DNA from: Jackrogersella multiformis
Lineage: Eukaryota; Ascomycota; Sordariomycetes; Xylariales; Hypoxylaceae
Reading direction: 5' to 3'
Assembly (NCBI GenBank): GCA_902806575.1
Contig: CADCXD010000018.1
Coordinates: 2,976,001-3,040,000, forward strand
Length of the DNA stretch: 64,000 nt
Under the pieces are notes generated by a model. That model ran no database searches, had not been told where the DNA came from, and saw nothing but the letters and a program-made list of their open reading frames with translations. Of this stretch, positions 12,201 to 22,267 are shown piece after piece. Position numbers and translations under genes: made by a program. Position 1 is the first letter of the stretch, and each line of letters begins with the position of its first letter.

Positions 12201-15200
12201 TTTCGTATTGGCACATAATTACTGAGGCAGTCTTTCGGACTAATTACTGTAGATGTAGTTTCGGCCGGGATCGTGGCTTCGCTCGTGCCAATGATATTAA
12301 CATGTATCAACATGTTCCCTCTCAGACACGTACTATGTAAATGAGTCGACAAGCTTACGAATAACAATTACTATATCTCTCAATCTTGGTAGGAAGAAAG
12401 ATATGAGTTAGATATGAGTATGTATGTACATGATAGTAGTAGATACCTAGGTACCTAGGTAGGTATGAATGAAAACTAAAGCGAATGAATCTCAGTGGCG
12501 TTTTCTCCGTCAAGTCTAGGCCTTTAGTATCGTGTTCGAGCTGCTATTCAAGACTCGTAACTTCCAAGGTTATCCCGCATGCTGACCCTTGCGCCGCTCT
12601 TCGCTCCCCGCTCTCTGTTCCTTCACCGCGAGAAGAGTACTGCGCGGTACTTAGCACATGCATTAATCGCAACGGGATGCACCTAACCAAGTACCCGACC
12701 GTTTGGAGCGACTCATCACGAGCAACTGGAGGTGACAGGGTTGGTTGAGTAACACGGGGTCGGCATAATAACGAAAACGAAAAAAGGCCTTGTCGTCGAT
12801 CTCGTCAATTCGGCATGGTAATGCCTATTCTGAGTATAAATGCATTTAACATTATCTGTACTTGCATACCTCATGTTCGTGACGCTCTTGACGGGTTTCC
12901 TAAAAAAGCCACCCGCAACATAAGAATAAGTATCTGGATACTTAAAATACTCACTGAATTGCGGTAAAGAGTGCATGCACTATGTACCTTAGGTAGGTTA
13001 GGTAGTACCTAGGTATGTACATATGTACACTGGAAAGCGACAGATGATAAATCCTGGTTGTCGAAAATGAAATGGGGGGTTGATCCACACCTGACGATAT
13101 CTTTTTGGGAGCTTCCAATTGTAGCAAAAGTGGTTGGACCAGGGGGCGCCAGGGGGGGGATCCTGCAGATCGATGTGCGAATCTCGAGACAGGGGTATTT
13201 TAGCGGGGGCAACTGAGACAAGGGTTCCGATTGTTGAAAAAGCTCGGGCCAGTCGATCAACTAAAGCGGAACCCTTGGCCGCATCATGCCTTATTATGCC
13301 TTACCCATTACTAACAGCTATTACTATTCTTCCACCGAGCATTTTTCACACCAGCTAGGCTAGTCCCGTTCAAGTTTGACTTCACCTTTATTTACCTTCT
13401 TTTTCGTCCACCGAATTCTAATCAGGACGATCAAATTGAGACCTAACCTACTACGTAATCTCAATAGGCTTGGAAGCACGTGAGACATTGTCTTTCTCCT
13501 CACCGATACCCCGTCTGCTCGTGTCCCGTTCTTACCTAGGTACCTTAGCAGCTTAGGTACCTAGGTACCTAGGTAAGTATTAATCATTCTTCCTCGGGCT
13601 TATAACGGCGATGACTTAAAGGGTCAAATCACGGTAAAAAGGAACAATTTATCACTTATCCCGAAATCACGGACGTCCATATCCACAAATGAGAGATACA
13701 GTATGTACATATTGAAAATCCACCCAGTCCCACGTCAACGTCTGTCCCACAGAACAGACTGACTGTACATACTGTAAGGCGGCCGGGCTGCCGGGTTTCC
13801 CCAGAGTAATATATAAATCTCTTATGTCATACCTACGCTGATGCGCAAGCTTCAGCCGCAAGGGACGATTTGCTCACCTACCTACCAGCCTGTCTATCTG
13901 CCTATGTACCTACATACATAAACACATACATATTTAGCTGATCTTGCAGTCTGGGCGCAGGTAGGCAGGTCGGGTAGTGCCGTTGCATCGACGAGAGTTT
14001 GTCGGGCCACTCGAGCTTTGAAGCTAAGACATCCATATCGTTCGTACCTGGCAGCCTGGTAGGTAAATGAGGCTAATAGGAGGTTAATAGCTAAGCTATG
14101 CCGTCTGTGTGTATGTAGGTATTATTTATGTATGTCTTGCGCCTTGCAGCTTGATCCCGTGATACGCACCAAGTTCCAGTTAAGGCGGTGTCATTTATGA
14201 AGGAGCTGAGGAGAAGGAACGGGGGGAGTGGTCTTATCGAGAATGATAAGGATATTTGCCTTACATAGTACCGAGGTACTTAGGCACTGCTGTTCATGTA
14301 CTCTTCCGGCAATCCATTCGTAAATACCTATGAATGTGTATTGTGGATAATTGCATACATATGCTTGTGAGCGGGGATACGAAGTACGTACTACGAATAC
14401 CAACCTCTAGGTAGGTATTTAGGTACGTATTGGTTCTTCGCATGGGAATCCTGCTCGTGACACTTCAAACTACCTAAGTACCTAGGTATCTTTACTTATT
14501 CGATTCCCATCACCTGGGCACCAACAGCTACCTATCCATAGATGCATACCTACCTCCAGCTACCTACCTAGGTATATACATGTAGGTAGATACCTAGGGT
14601 AACCTACTGGTGGCAACGGAGAAATTGCAAAGTACGCAAGTGTGCATGATGGAGGATGGATGTTAGGCACGCCGTCGCTTTGCATCTAGACGACGTGGTA
14701 TTTTTATCTATTAATTTTCCACGGCTCCCCGACATCACGACTTTCCCCCTTGGGAAGCCGTCCCGTCCGAGTGGACAAAAATACCTGAAACCTCGTAGTC
14801 GTGCCCGGCTATATTATACCTATCCTCTGCACCTCCACCGCCAGCCGTCCGAACCAAAAAAAAAAATCCCCCGTTCGCGTGGCTAATGTAAAAGGAAAAT
14901 ATAAATCTAATAATAAAAATCTCATATCCCCTAGATATACCCAGCTACCAACAATCAACTTCGGACTACGACTTCGTGAGACGGACAGATCCCGCGTTGC
15001 AAGACCCCGTTCAATCCGTTGTCATGACAAGCTGTAAAGTACACGAAGTGAGGTGTGTCACTGTTTCATATATTAAAGACGTACATACGAATACACAATT
15101 AAACCTCCCCCCGGACTACCCGTGGGGAGCTCCCAAGACTCGCATCCATCTTGTTAAGCTTTACTGCTAATACCGTGAGCAATGCTATACGCGATGATTC

Positions 15201-15531
15201 TTGAGAAAAGGCTACCTAGGTACTTTAGATGAATTCACCATTTCTCCACGCCATTGTACGTTGAGGGCATACCTATTTAGGAATATTCCATGTATTCCCA
15301 TCGCCTAGGCATGAACCCGTTTCAGCTTGAGGTTAACGGGATGTAAGTAATTGTCTTTTTCTCTACCGACCTGATCTCGACTATAATCGTAGGATAGCGC
15401 AACTTCCCATCGATATCCCTCTATTCTACAAGAATCGTTCGCCGGGTTTTGTTTCAGCTTCTCCTCGGAATATCGTAGCCATCGCAGTTGCTAGGTTTAT
15501 TAGTGAAATATAATTTATCACAGATGTTATA
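9224..15531. other. Large gene-free region rich in CCTAGG palindromic tracts
   Basis: No reading frame in this 6.3-kb block looks coding. It has the densest run of ACCT/AGGT tracts, for example about 9856-9866, 10469-10479, 10677-10706, 10817-10832, 11785-11797, 12445-12467, 12984-13020, 13533-13578, 14470-14490, 14555-14598 and 15211-15221. A direct repeat of GTAATAAGAT lies near 10566-10586. The mean base composition is moderate, not strongly AT-rich, which argues against a heavily RIP-mutated transposon. I see no transposase or reverse-transcriptase motif. Confidence 0.65.
13541..13578. repeat. Composite CCTAGG tract with TTAGCAGCTTA stem-loop
   Basis: Positions 13541-13559 read TACCTTAGCAGCTTAGGTA, which can fold into a stem of seven pairs with one mismatch around a CAG loop. 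It runs directly into tandem GTACCTAG units, each of which is self-complementary. The same 19 bases recur at 43189-43207. Confidence 0.8.
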
Positions 15532-18500
15532 CTACTCGAGCCCTAGCTCCCCTACTATCCTCTTAGTATATGACTTTTCAGCCTTACCCCAATCCATAGC
15601 TAGGAGCTTCTTCGCCTGCCCCGCGTCCGCCTCGTCGTCCATCAAGCTCCACAGCTCGTCGACGACCAAACTCCTCGCTCTAGGCCAGGGGTGTACCATA
15701 AGGGCGCCGAGCCTCCGTTTCGCCTCGAGGATGCCTTCGCGCCTTTTCGTCGCTAGCTCCGGCGGAATCCCCGGTACCTTAGCGTCTGCGTCCACTGCTG
15801 CGATGGCACCGTAGACCTTGATGCAGGCCTCGAGCTTGCGCACGTTCCCGGTCTTGTACGCCGCCTTCTGCACCAAGACGCAGAGTTGCCGCAGGTCGAG
15901 CTCGGGACGTCGCTGCGGTAGGCCGATGTGGAATAAATATGCCATTACTTCCAGCGTAGGGATGACGACCCGGTCCTGGCCTTGATATTGCTTGAGATTA
16001 TAAACAAGCGTCGCGCATATTAGCTTTAGATTATAGCCTTCTTCTTCGCAGAACTCGGCGAGCGCTGCCCTACTGGCTATAACCAAGTCTTCGTTTCCCG
16101 TGTCAGCTGACGTTACCAGACCAGCTAAGAATGGAGATACGCAGTCGTATTCATCGATTTCCCAGTCCTCTCCTATGATATAACCTAGTCGCTCCTCAAC
16201 ACAAAGTTGAAGCAGAAAACCGAAGTAAAACTTAGAGGACGAAGACAACCCAGAGAATATCTTAGCAGATCTACGTAGCAATTAGTAACGAACCACCAAC
16301 TTCAGGCCAACAAGTGTACGAACGTTGAGTATAGAAGCGTAAGCAATGCGTTTTGCGCCTCGGTACGAACTCGATCCAGCTTCTCGGCAGCTAATCGAAG
16401 TATCCGAGGAAGTAGAGCGGATATTACCCGTTCATCGCGTCTCATCGCAGCCCAAAGGGTTTTGGTTGCCTTGATCGCCTCTAGTCGTACATGAGAGCCA
16501 ATGTCGCCACGTGCGTTTGTCGTATAGTCATCGAGACCCTCGGAGATAATATCTAGGAAATGCCAGACTCTTTCTAGAAGGATTGCCCTACCGGTGAGAC
16601 TCTGAAGAATCACGACACGAATCTCGATATCATCATCTGAAGCCCAGCGTTCAGCGAGCACACCAGCCATCACATAGCCTGACTCATTATCCTGGTATTC
16701 CCGAAGTTGGTACACACGGGCTAGGGCGTGGAAGAACCCATCACCGTGCTTGCTGCGTGGTGTCTGTGGGTGGCGTACTCTGTTGGCCCATGTTTCAATA
16801 ATTTGTGCGCGGCGTGCTGGTTTCACAAAAAGGAGGAGGACTAGAGCAGCTTGTGATGAAGCTTTCACTACCTCGCTCTCATTCATTTCAAGCCATATGT
16901 TCAAAGTGTCTGCCAGAATGGCTAATACTTCCTTGAGCGGCCCTCGACGAGCATTATACATCGAGTCTACCAAATCCACAATCAGTTTCAAAGAGGCGGA
17001 GTCAGCCTCCTCGAAAGTAACAGGGTTAGACTGCAAAGTTGCGACTTGATACTCCGTCAAGACTGCGGCGCTCAAGAGGAAAGCCGGCGTTGCAGACACT
17101 ACAAGCCTACCGGTAGCCTCCGCAATCAGTTCCGGCTTTCTATATTTAGTGGTTTTAGAATCCTGGAGAATATCCTTCAAGGCAAAACAAATCTTATACG
17201 CTGGTACTGTAATGGGCTTTTCAATGTATGCATCACCTAGAAGTGACGGAAGAAGGCTGATGACGGCCGCTAGACTCAATAGGAGTCCGTGCCGCTCTTC
17301 TACTTGTCTCACTTGGAGGGCTTCGAGCCGGGATAGAAGCAGCTCGATTGACTCCTTAAACGGCCCAAAAGGATCCGAACATTCGATACTGAGTAATTCT
17401 GCTGTCAAGGTGCCAAATGAAGAAGCTGCTACTCTCCGAGCCCCTGCGTCCATATCCCCGATACCTCGCCATCCAAGAGTTGCCTCTAATAATGCACGCC
17501 CGTAGTGTGGTGAAAGTTTGGTCGCTTGCAAGGCAACTTCGCCTATCGCTCTAGAGCGTAGAGCAACGGAATGATAATCAACGGTTTGCACAACAGCAAT
17601 GCCTTGATCGACAGTATCGGGGTGTCGACCGATCAGCTCCTGGAGAGCAGCAGATGCGCCACGCCTGATATTCCCGGCGGGATCAAGCGAGGCGGTCACG
17701 ACCAATTCTGTCGCTATCACCTGTAGTATGGACGCATCAGGGTTGTGTCCCCTAGCCACTAATACAGACTTTGTTTGTACTTGGGATAACTCGGTGGTGT
17801 TATACCGACGAGCGAGCGCCCAGATACCAAAACAAGACGCATCTCTGACGTTACTACCAATTGAACTCCCTGATGGGCTTCGCTTCTCGAAGGAAAGCCC
17901 CATTAGGAGGGCATGGATAATATCGGATAGATTCTCGGGAGGTGGCGACCTCCGGTATAGAAGGTGAGAAAGAGTGAGCATCAACCCATGCCACTCCAGC
18001 GGGTCAACCGCTGCAATATCTTTAGTCGGGGCGGCAGAAGGATTTAACTTGTTCTTTACCCAAAGAACATTTCGGTTGAGCGCTTCTAGAACAGCCTCAA
18101 TGACTTGAGAGGCCATGTCGGGCGCTAACTTCAGCGTGACAATGCTGAGAGCTTTGCTGGCAGCAAGCCGTACCGGCGTGTCATTATCAGCCAGCCTTTC
18201 GAGTAGATATCCAATCGATGTCTCTACCATTTCAGTATCCGTTGTGGTTTGCTGCGGCTTTCGCAAGACTAGAGTGACTACCGAGCGCGTGACTTTGATC
18301 AACATTTTTCGTGCGAGCGCAGAGCCGTTGATGACGTCGAAGGCGGCGTTTTCCTCTGTAGCTATAACCTGTGTGGCGTTGAAGATGGTAGACAAATGTG
18401 GATTCATCATCGATGTATCTGCCGAGGCACCTAGTATTCCAGCCAGGAATGATAGGGTGCCAATGTAATAATAGGGAGACTCAGCCGGAGCATCTTTCGA

Positions 18501-19334
18501 CGGTCTAAGGGTCGATAGAGCCCACTTGACAAGAGCATTCAAGATTCCTAGCTCCTGCATATCCTTTCGCATCGCGACGCGGACCAGAAGAGCTTTGGCA
18601 CCATCCCTCTCTTTTCCTGGCGACACAAGGTATTTTATTGCTAGAGGAATAACCCTCAACGTGATACCGGGGATCTGGACTGGCCACTCAAATCCAGGTA
18701 CGTTAGATCGATCGAGATCGTCAGCATCTCCAGACGATATAGTTGAGAGATCAAACGGGGCGAAGAATAGTTGAGATAACCATAGCAGGACTATATATCT
18801 TTCGTGCCATTCCCATGAATTAGTCGAATCAGCCACACGCTCCGAGTCTTCGATGGCGAGTAAGAGAAGCTCTAAGTATCTCGTCTCCACGTTTAGAAAC
18901 CTAACGATGACCTTTTCTCCCCGAATCTTGCAGAACGAATAGAGGATTTTGCAGATGGCGTTAGAGAGCGGAATAAGGAGCTGGGACCTGGTAGATAGCG
19001 ACCTATAATTACGACGGTCTTGTAAACACCCCAGATATGCTTCCGCTAAAGTCGGCAGCCATTTAGGCAGATGTGGATCGAGTAGCTGTGGTAGCTCTTG
19101 AAATGGTTCCAAAACCTCGATGGCAACTATGAGTTTTTGGTCTGCTGTCTATTATATATATGAGGATACACTCACATGGGACATCAATCTTGCTGTTTCC
19201 CTATTGCGCACACGCCTCCGAAGTTGGCCATTGGGTTTCGTCAAGAATGGCGCGAGAGCACGATCGAAATCAGTGACTAGATCTGATGAATACTTCTGGA
19301 TGTAAACATCTCGATCTTGCTCGGGGGCATCCAT
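15532..19334 (-). CDS. Tubulin-folding cofactor D (TBCD; Cin1/Alp1 family)
   Basis: Three exons, 19334-19176, 19115-16324 and 16270-15532, give about 1,229 residues, typical of the family. The first intron (60 nt, GTGAGT..GAG) is clear and phase 0. The second is modelled as a 53-nt GTTCGT..TAG intron because it restores phase; a GTACAC donor with the AAG acceptor is an alternative. The N-terminal FQELPQLLDPHL element and long HEAT/armadillo-type helical repeats identify cofactor D, and the C-terminal third has the characteristic FYFGFLLQL region. TBCD works with cofactors C and E and Arl2 to assemble and disassemble the alpha/beta-tubulin heterodimer in the cytoplasm. Start chosen at MDAPEQ; an in-frame ATG 18 nt upstream (19352) would add a Lys-rich MKKEKK. 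It follows the JmjC gene head-to-tail, 574 nt away. Confidence 0.93.
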
Positions 19335-19908
19335 TTTCTTTTCCTTTTTCAATAGTATTTATTGACTTAGTTGAAGACCGAGATTGGAAGTAGAGTATTG
19401 TATGAGCTCCGGAAATGTTAGTGTTAGGGAGAATATTCGGGTCTTTGCTGATCTCCCAACGGTAGGTAATTCGTTCACGGTGACAAATCGAATATATGTA
19501 TTTCAAGTTTTTGTATTTTTAGGGTTTTTATCTTCAAGAAGGTAAACCCTTAAATATTCATGTAGGTATCTTGCATATTTTGCATATTTTTCATCAGACA
19601 GGCATCGAACTTTAGTAAACCAGGTACATAATAGTGGTGGTTATGGTTATAGGTAGTTACAACTGCCTGGGTTTTGACTCTTGAGTGGTACGTATGATAG
19701 GTCTCCATATAAATTATCGAAATATGCTTAATTACATAACCTTGTAACCTGACTACCTAGGTACATATATGCCTACCTGTTATTCGAGATACCTACTTCT
19801 CATATCTCCGTCTTGTCCTACTACTACCTCACGAATCCCCAATTAATTTCATCTAAGCACAAGTCAAACATTTAATATAGCTACTTGAGGAACCGGGGGA
19901 ATATCCAT
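19335..19908. other. Spacer between JmjC gene and TBCD
   Basis: This spacer should hold the TBCD promoter and the JmjC gene 3' end. It contains direct repeats of TTGCATATTT near 19571-19590 and a CCTAGG tract at about 19752-19764. No coding frame. Confidence 0.5.
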
Positions 19909-21501
19909 TCAATTCCACCAAAAGCTCACACTGAAGCTTACACTTAGCCCACGAACATAATGCCACCATCCTATTGGGATGTAGAGAGCATCGCCGGGCT
20001 CGAGGATACAATCAAGAAATGGGATCTCTTTAAACATCGCGAAATCCTCATCACTAGGTCCATATTCATCATCTTCGGGCCCTGAATCCCAGCCCTCAAC
20101 CACTCCAACATCCATCAAGCTGGTATTGCCCATCTCGACCCCGTTTTCTCTTCCCCGCGCATGCATACGTTCCGTATTCAATGGTGAGTACAGACGTAGG
20201 TACTTACGCCCCACGACCTGCGTTAAGATATTATGATACGGGTCGTTGTGTAATGGTGTGATAGTACCAGGTGGTCCGAACCAGGCGTTAAGAAGGGGTT
20301 CGTCCAATTCCGGCTGGTCAATGTTAGAGTCCGTTGGGTGTGGGGGAGGGGCTGTATAGCAATAATCCGGGACGAGGATATCATTTCGTAGAGCAGGAAG
20401 CTGAGTGAAAAGTGGGTGCTGAGCTAAATATGCGGTTGGCCCTTTCATTGGTGAAACGGGAGTATTTTCATCGTCTAAAATGCCTTGTGTTCCAGTCAAG
20501 GACTGGTCGATATACTCGCGTAAGAACTCACCGAATGTAATTATCTTCTGGCCCCAGCCTTCGTCCACATAACTACGACCAATCTCTATAGGCACGAGCC
20601 TATGGCCGTCAAAAGTTTGAGAGAGAAGATATGATGGTTTGTTCCAGGGGTTCGTAGTCAATGCTGGCCAGTGGTTTATAGCGTTACGTATAATAAGCGG
20701 CTCTGGTCCTAGCTTTGAGTCCATATATTCCTGGAACGCTTCCATGGATAAAGCTTCGACGCCCTTGATAGGATGCTTTACAGGAGGCGTGAATGGTTCA
20801 GCTGCCGAAAACATATCCTCAATTTCGAGCCGGTCACTTGAAGAAGATGAATCTAAAGCCTGAGGTAGCTTCTTTCTTTTTACAGGTCGTCCAGGAGTCA
20901 AAATGCTTCTAGGTGTAGACGTCCCTCTCCAGACTCTGCAAAGGAGCTCCAGAGCTCTGTTGATCCATCTCCTACCTCTTTGCTGACCGGCTGCACCAGC
21001 AAGGATCAACGCGAGATCGAGGACTTTCACAAGCTCGCTTGGTTCACAACTCAGCCCATCAAACCGTTTCTGATAAGACCCACCACTCTCTGCAGTAAGG
21101 GCATAGATATATGGAGACCAGAGAAGGTTGAAACAGAATTTCAGGATGTTTGCATCAGTATAAAGTTGCCGCCAACAAGCTGGGAGATCTTTGAAAAGAA
21201 ACGCATAGAATTTGGAGTATGAAATAGAGATAATGTCGTCTAATCTCTTCAACACAAGCTCTCGTTTTTCTGGTGGAATCTCAGTTGGATTTATGGCTGT
21301 GGTTTGCAGCTCTTGGTAGTAAATACTGATCTGGAAAGCTTGTCGTGATAGCAGATCAACTAGAGCAGGGCCACACCCTGCCAGCGAAGTTTCATCGAAC
21401 TGATTCGTTGCATATATGACTGCGTCGCATTCGTTTCTTATTTCGGATGCTGCTCCAGCGCAAAGCTCGAGGAGCTGCCTTGTGGGTGATAGCGATGTCA
21501 T
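19909..21501 (-). CDS. JmjC-domain 2-oxoglutarate oxygenase, JMJD5/KDM8 type
   Basis: A single exon of 530 residues. The C-terminal half, about residues 255-530, is a JmjC/cupin domain. It has PLIIRNAINHWPA at its start, the iron-binding pair HND at about residues 418-420, and a distal His at about residue 514 in GWWHYVRGLSVSFS. A Lys in VVGRKYLRLYSP fits the 2-oxoglutarate contact of this class. The N-terminal 200 residues are helical with no recognised motif, as in animal JMJD5, followed by a basic PVKRKK stretch that may be a nuclear signal. JMJD5 enzymes act as arginyl hydroxylases, and histone-tail activity is disputed, so the substrate here is open. An alternative is another Cupin_8 oxygenase, but the HND..GWWH context favours JMJD5. 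It is divergent from CDC45. No intron was needed. Confidence 0.9.
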   Translation of the reverse strand: MTSLSPTRQLLELCAGAASEIRNECDAVIYATNQFDETSLAGCGPALVDLLSRQAFQISIYYQELQTTAINPTEIPPEKRELVLKRLDDIISISYSKFYAFLFKDLPACWRQLYTDANILKFCFNLLWSPYIYALTAESGGSYQKRFDGLSCEPSELVKVLDLALILAGAAGQQRGRRWINRALELLCRVWRGTSTPRSILTPGRPVKRKKLPQALDSSSSSDRLEIEDMFSAAEPFTPPVKHPIKGVEALSMEAFQEYMDSKLGPEPLIIRNAINHWPALTTNPWNKPSYLLSQTFDGHRLVPIEIGRSYVDEGWGQKIITFGEFLREYIDQSLTGTQGILDDENTPVSPMKGPTAYLAQHPLFTQLPALRNDILVPDYCYTAPPPHPTDSNIDQPELDEPLLNAWFGPPGTITPLHNDPYHNILTQVVGRKYLRLYSPLNTERMHARGRENGVEMGNTSLMDVGVVEGWDSGPEDDEYGPSDEDFAMFKEIPFLDCILEPGDALYIPIGWWHYVRGLSVSFSVSFWWN

Positions 21502-22267
21502 ATTGTAAGCTCCTTGTAGGCATATTGACGCAATTACCTACCTAACCTAGGTATTCAGGTAATATATTGGTATCGAAAAGGAAGCCTTTTTTGAAGATGA
21601 CATGAATCGGGATTTAATTGGATTTAGTACTAACACATTAGTCATATTGAGGCTGAGGAGAAGTCAAGCCGAACTTATTGCGGGGGTCAGGTGGCTGGAG
21701 TGTACATAAGTACCTAGGTACTCAGTACTGTACTAGGTAAAGTGGGTAAGCGGGATCGTCCCGCACAGTGCCAAGTGAGTAGGTTTTTTTCCAAGGTTCG
21801 CACTAGGCTGGTACTTTACACCAATACACGCTTTGATGCACCAAATCGCGTCTACCCACTTTAGAAAAGCGCGTCCTGGGCCTGGTCCGGCCATACCTAT
21901 CAACACTTAACTCTTTCAACCCGCACCGCACCGCACTAAACCCCTTGATCAACTTCTGAGGTTTGTTTGCTGTTCCCCAGACGCCACCATATTGACAGCG
22001 CACCACAGCATTCATACTTGAATTCTTTTGTTAATTGTTTATGGAATATCTCCATCAACGATACCTATTCCTAATATTTAAACAGTGTAGAAATTCGGCG
22101 TATACCAACCAACCAACCTAACTCTTCGCGCTCCTCGACCGTTACCCGAGTCTACACGTAGAGTCGGACTTTGCTGCATATATACTTTTCTTTTCTTTTT
22201 TTAAACAAACCGATCCTATGAATCCATTTTAGAATTCTCGAAGACGCGTCCGGATACCTACCAAATT
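21502..22267. promoter_or_regulatory. Divergent JmjC/CDC45 promoter region
   Basis: This 766-nt spacer lies between two divergent start codons. It contains CCTAGG tracts near 21545 and 21712, and pyrimidine-rich sequence at about 22185-22202 in the CDC45 leader. A 70-codon minus-strand frame inside (21803-22015) has no family resemblance and is not called. Confidence 0.5.
22244..22249. promoter_or_regulatory. Possible MluI cell-cycle box (ACGCGT)
   Basis: The palindrome ACGCGT lies 18 nt before the CDC45 start codon. In yeasts this element binds MBF and drives G1/S expression of replication genes, which suits CDC45. A 6-mer occurs by chance every few kilobases, and here it may lie in the leader, so the call rests on position and gene identity. 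Confidence 0.3.
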
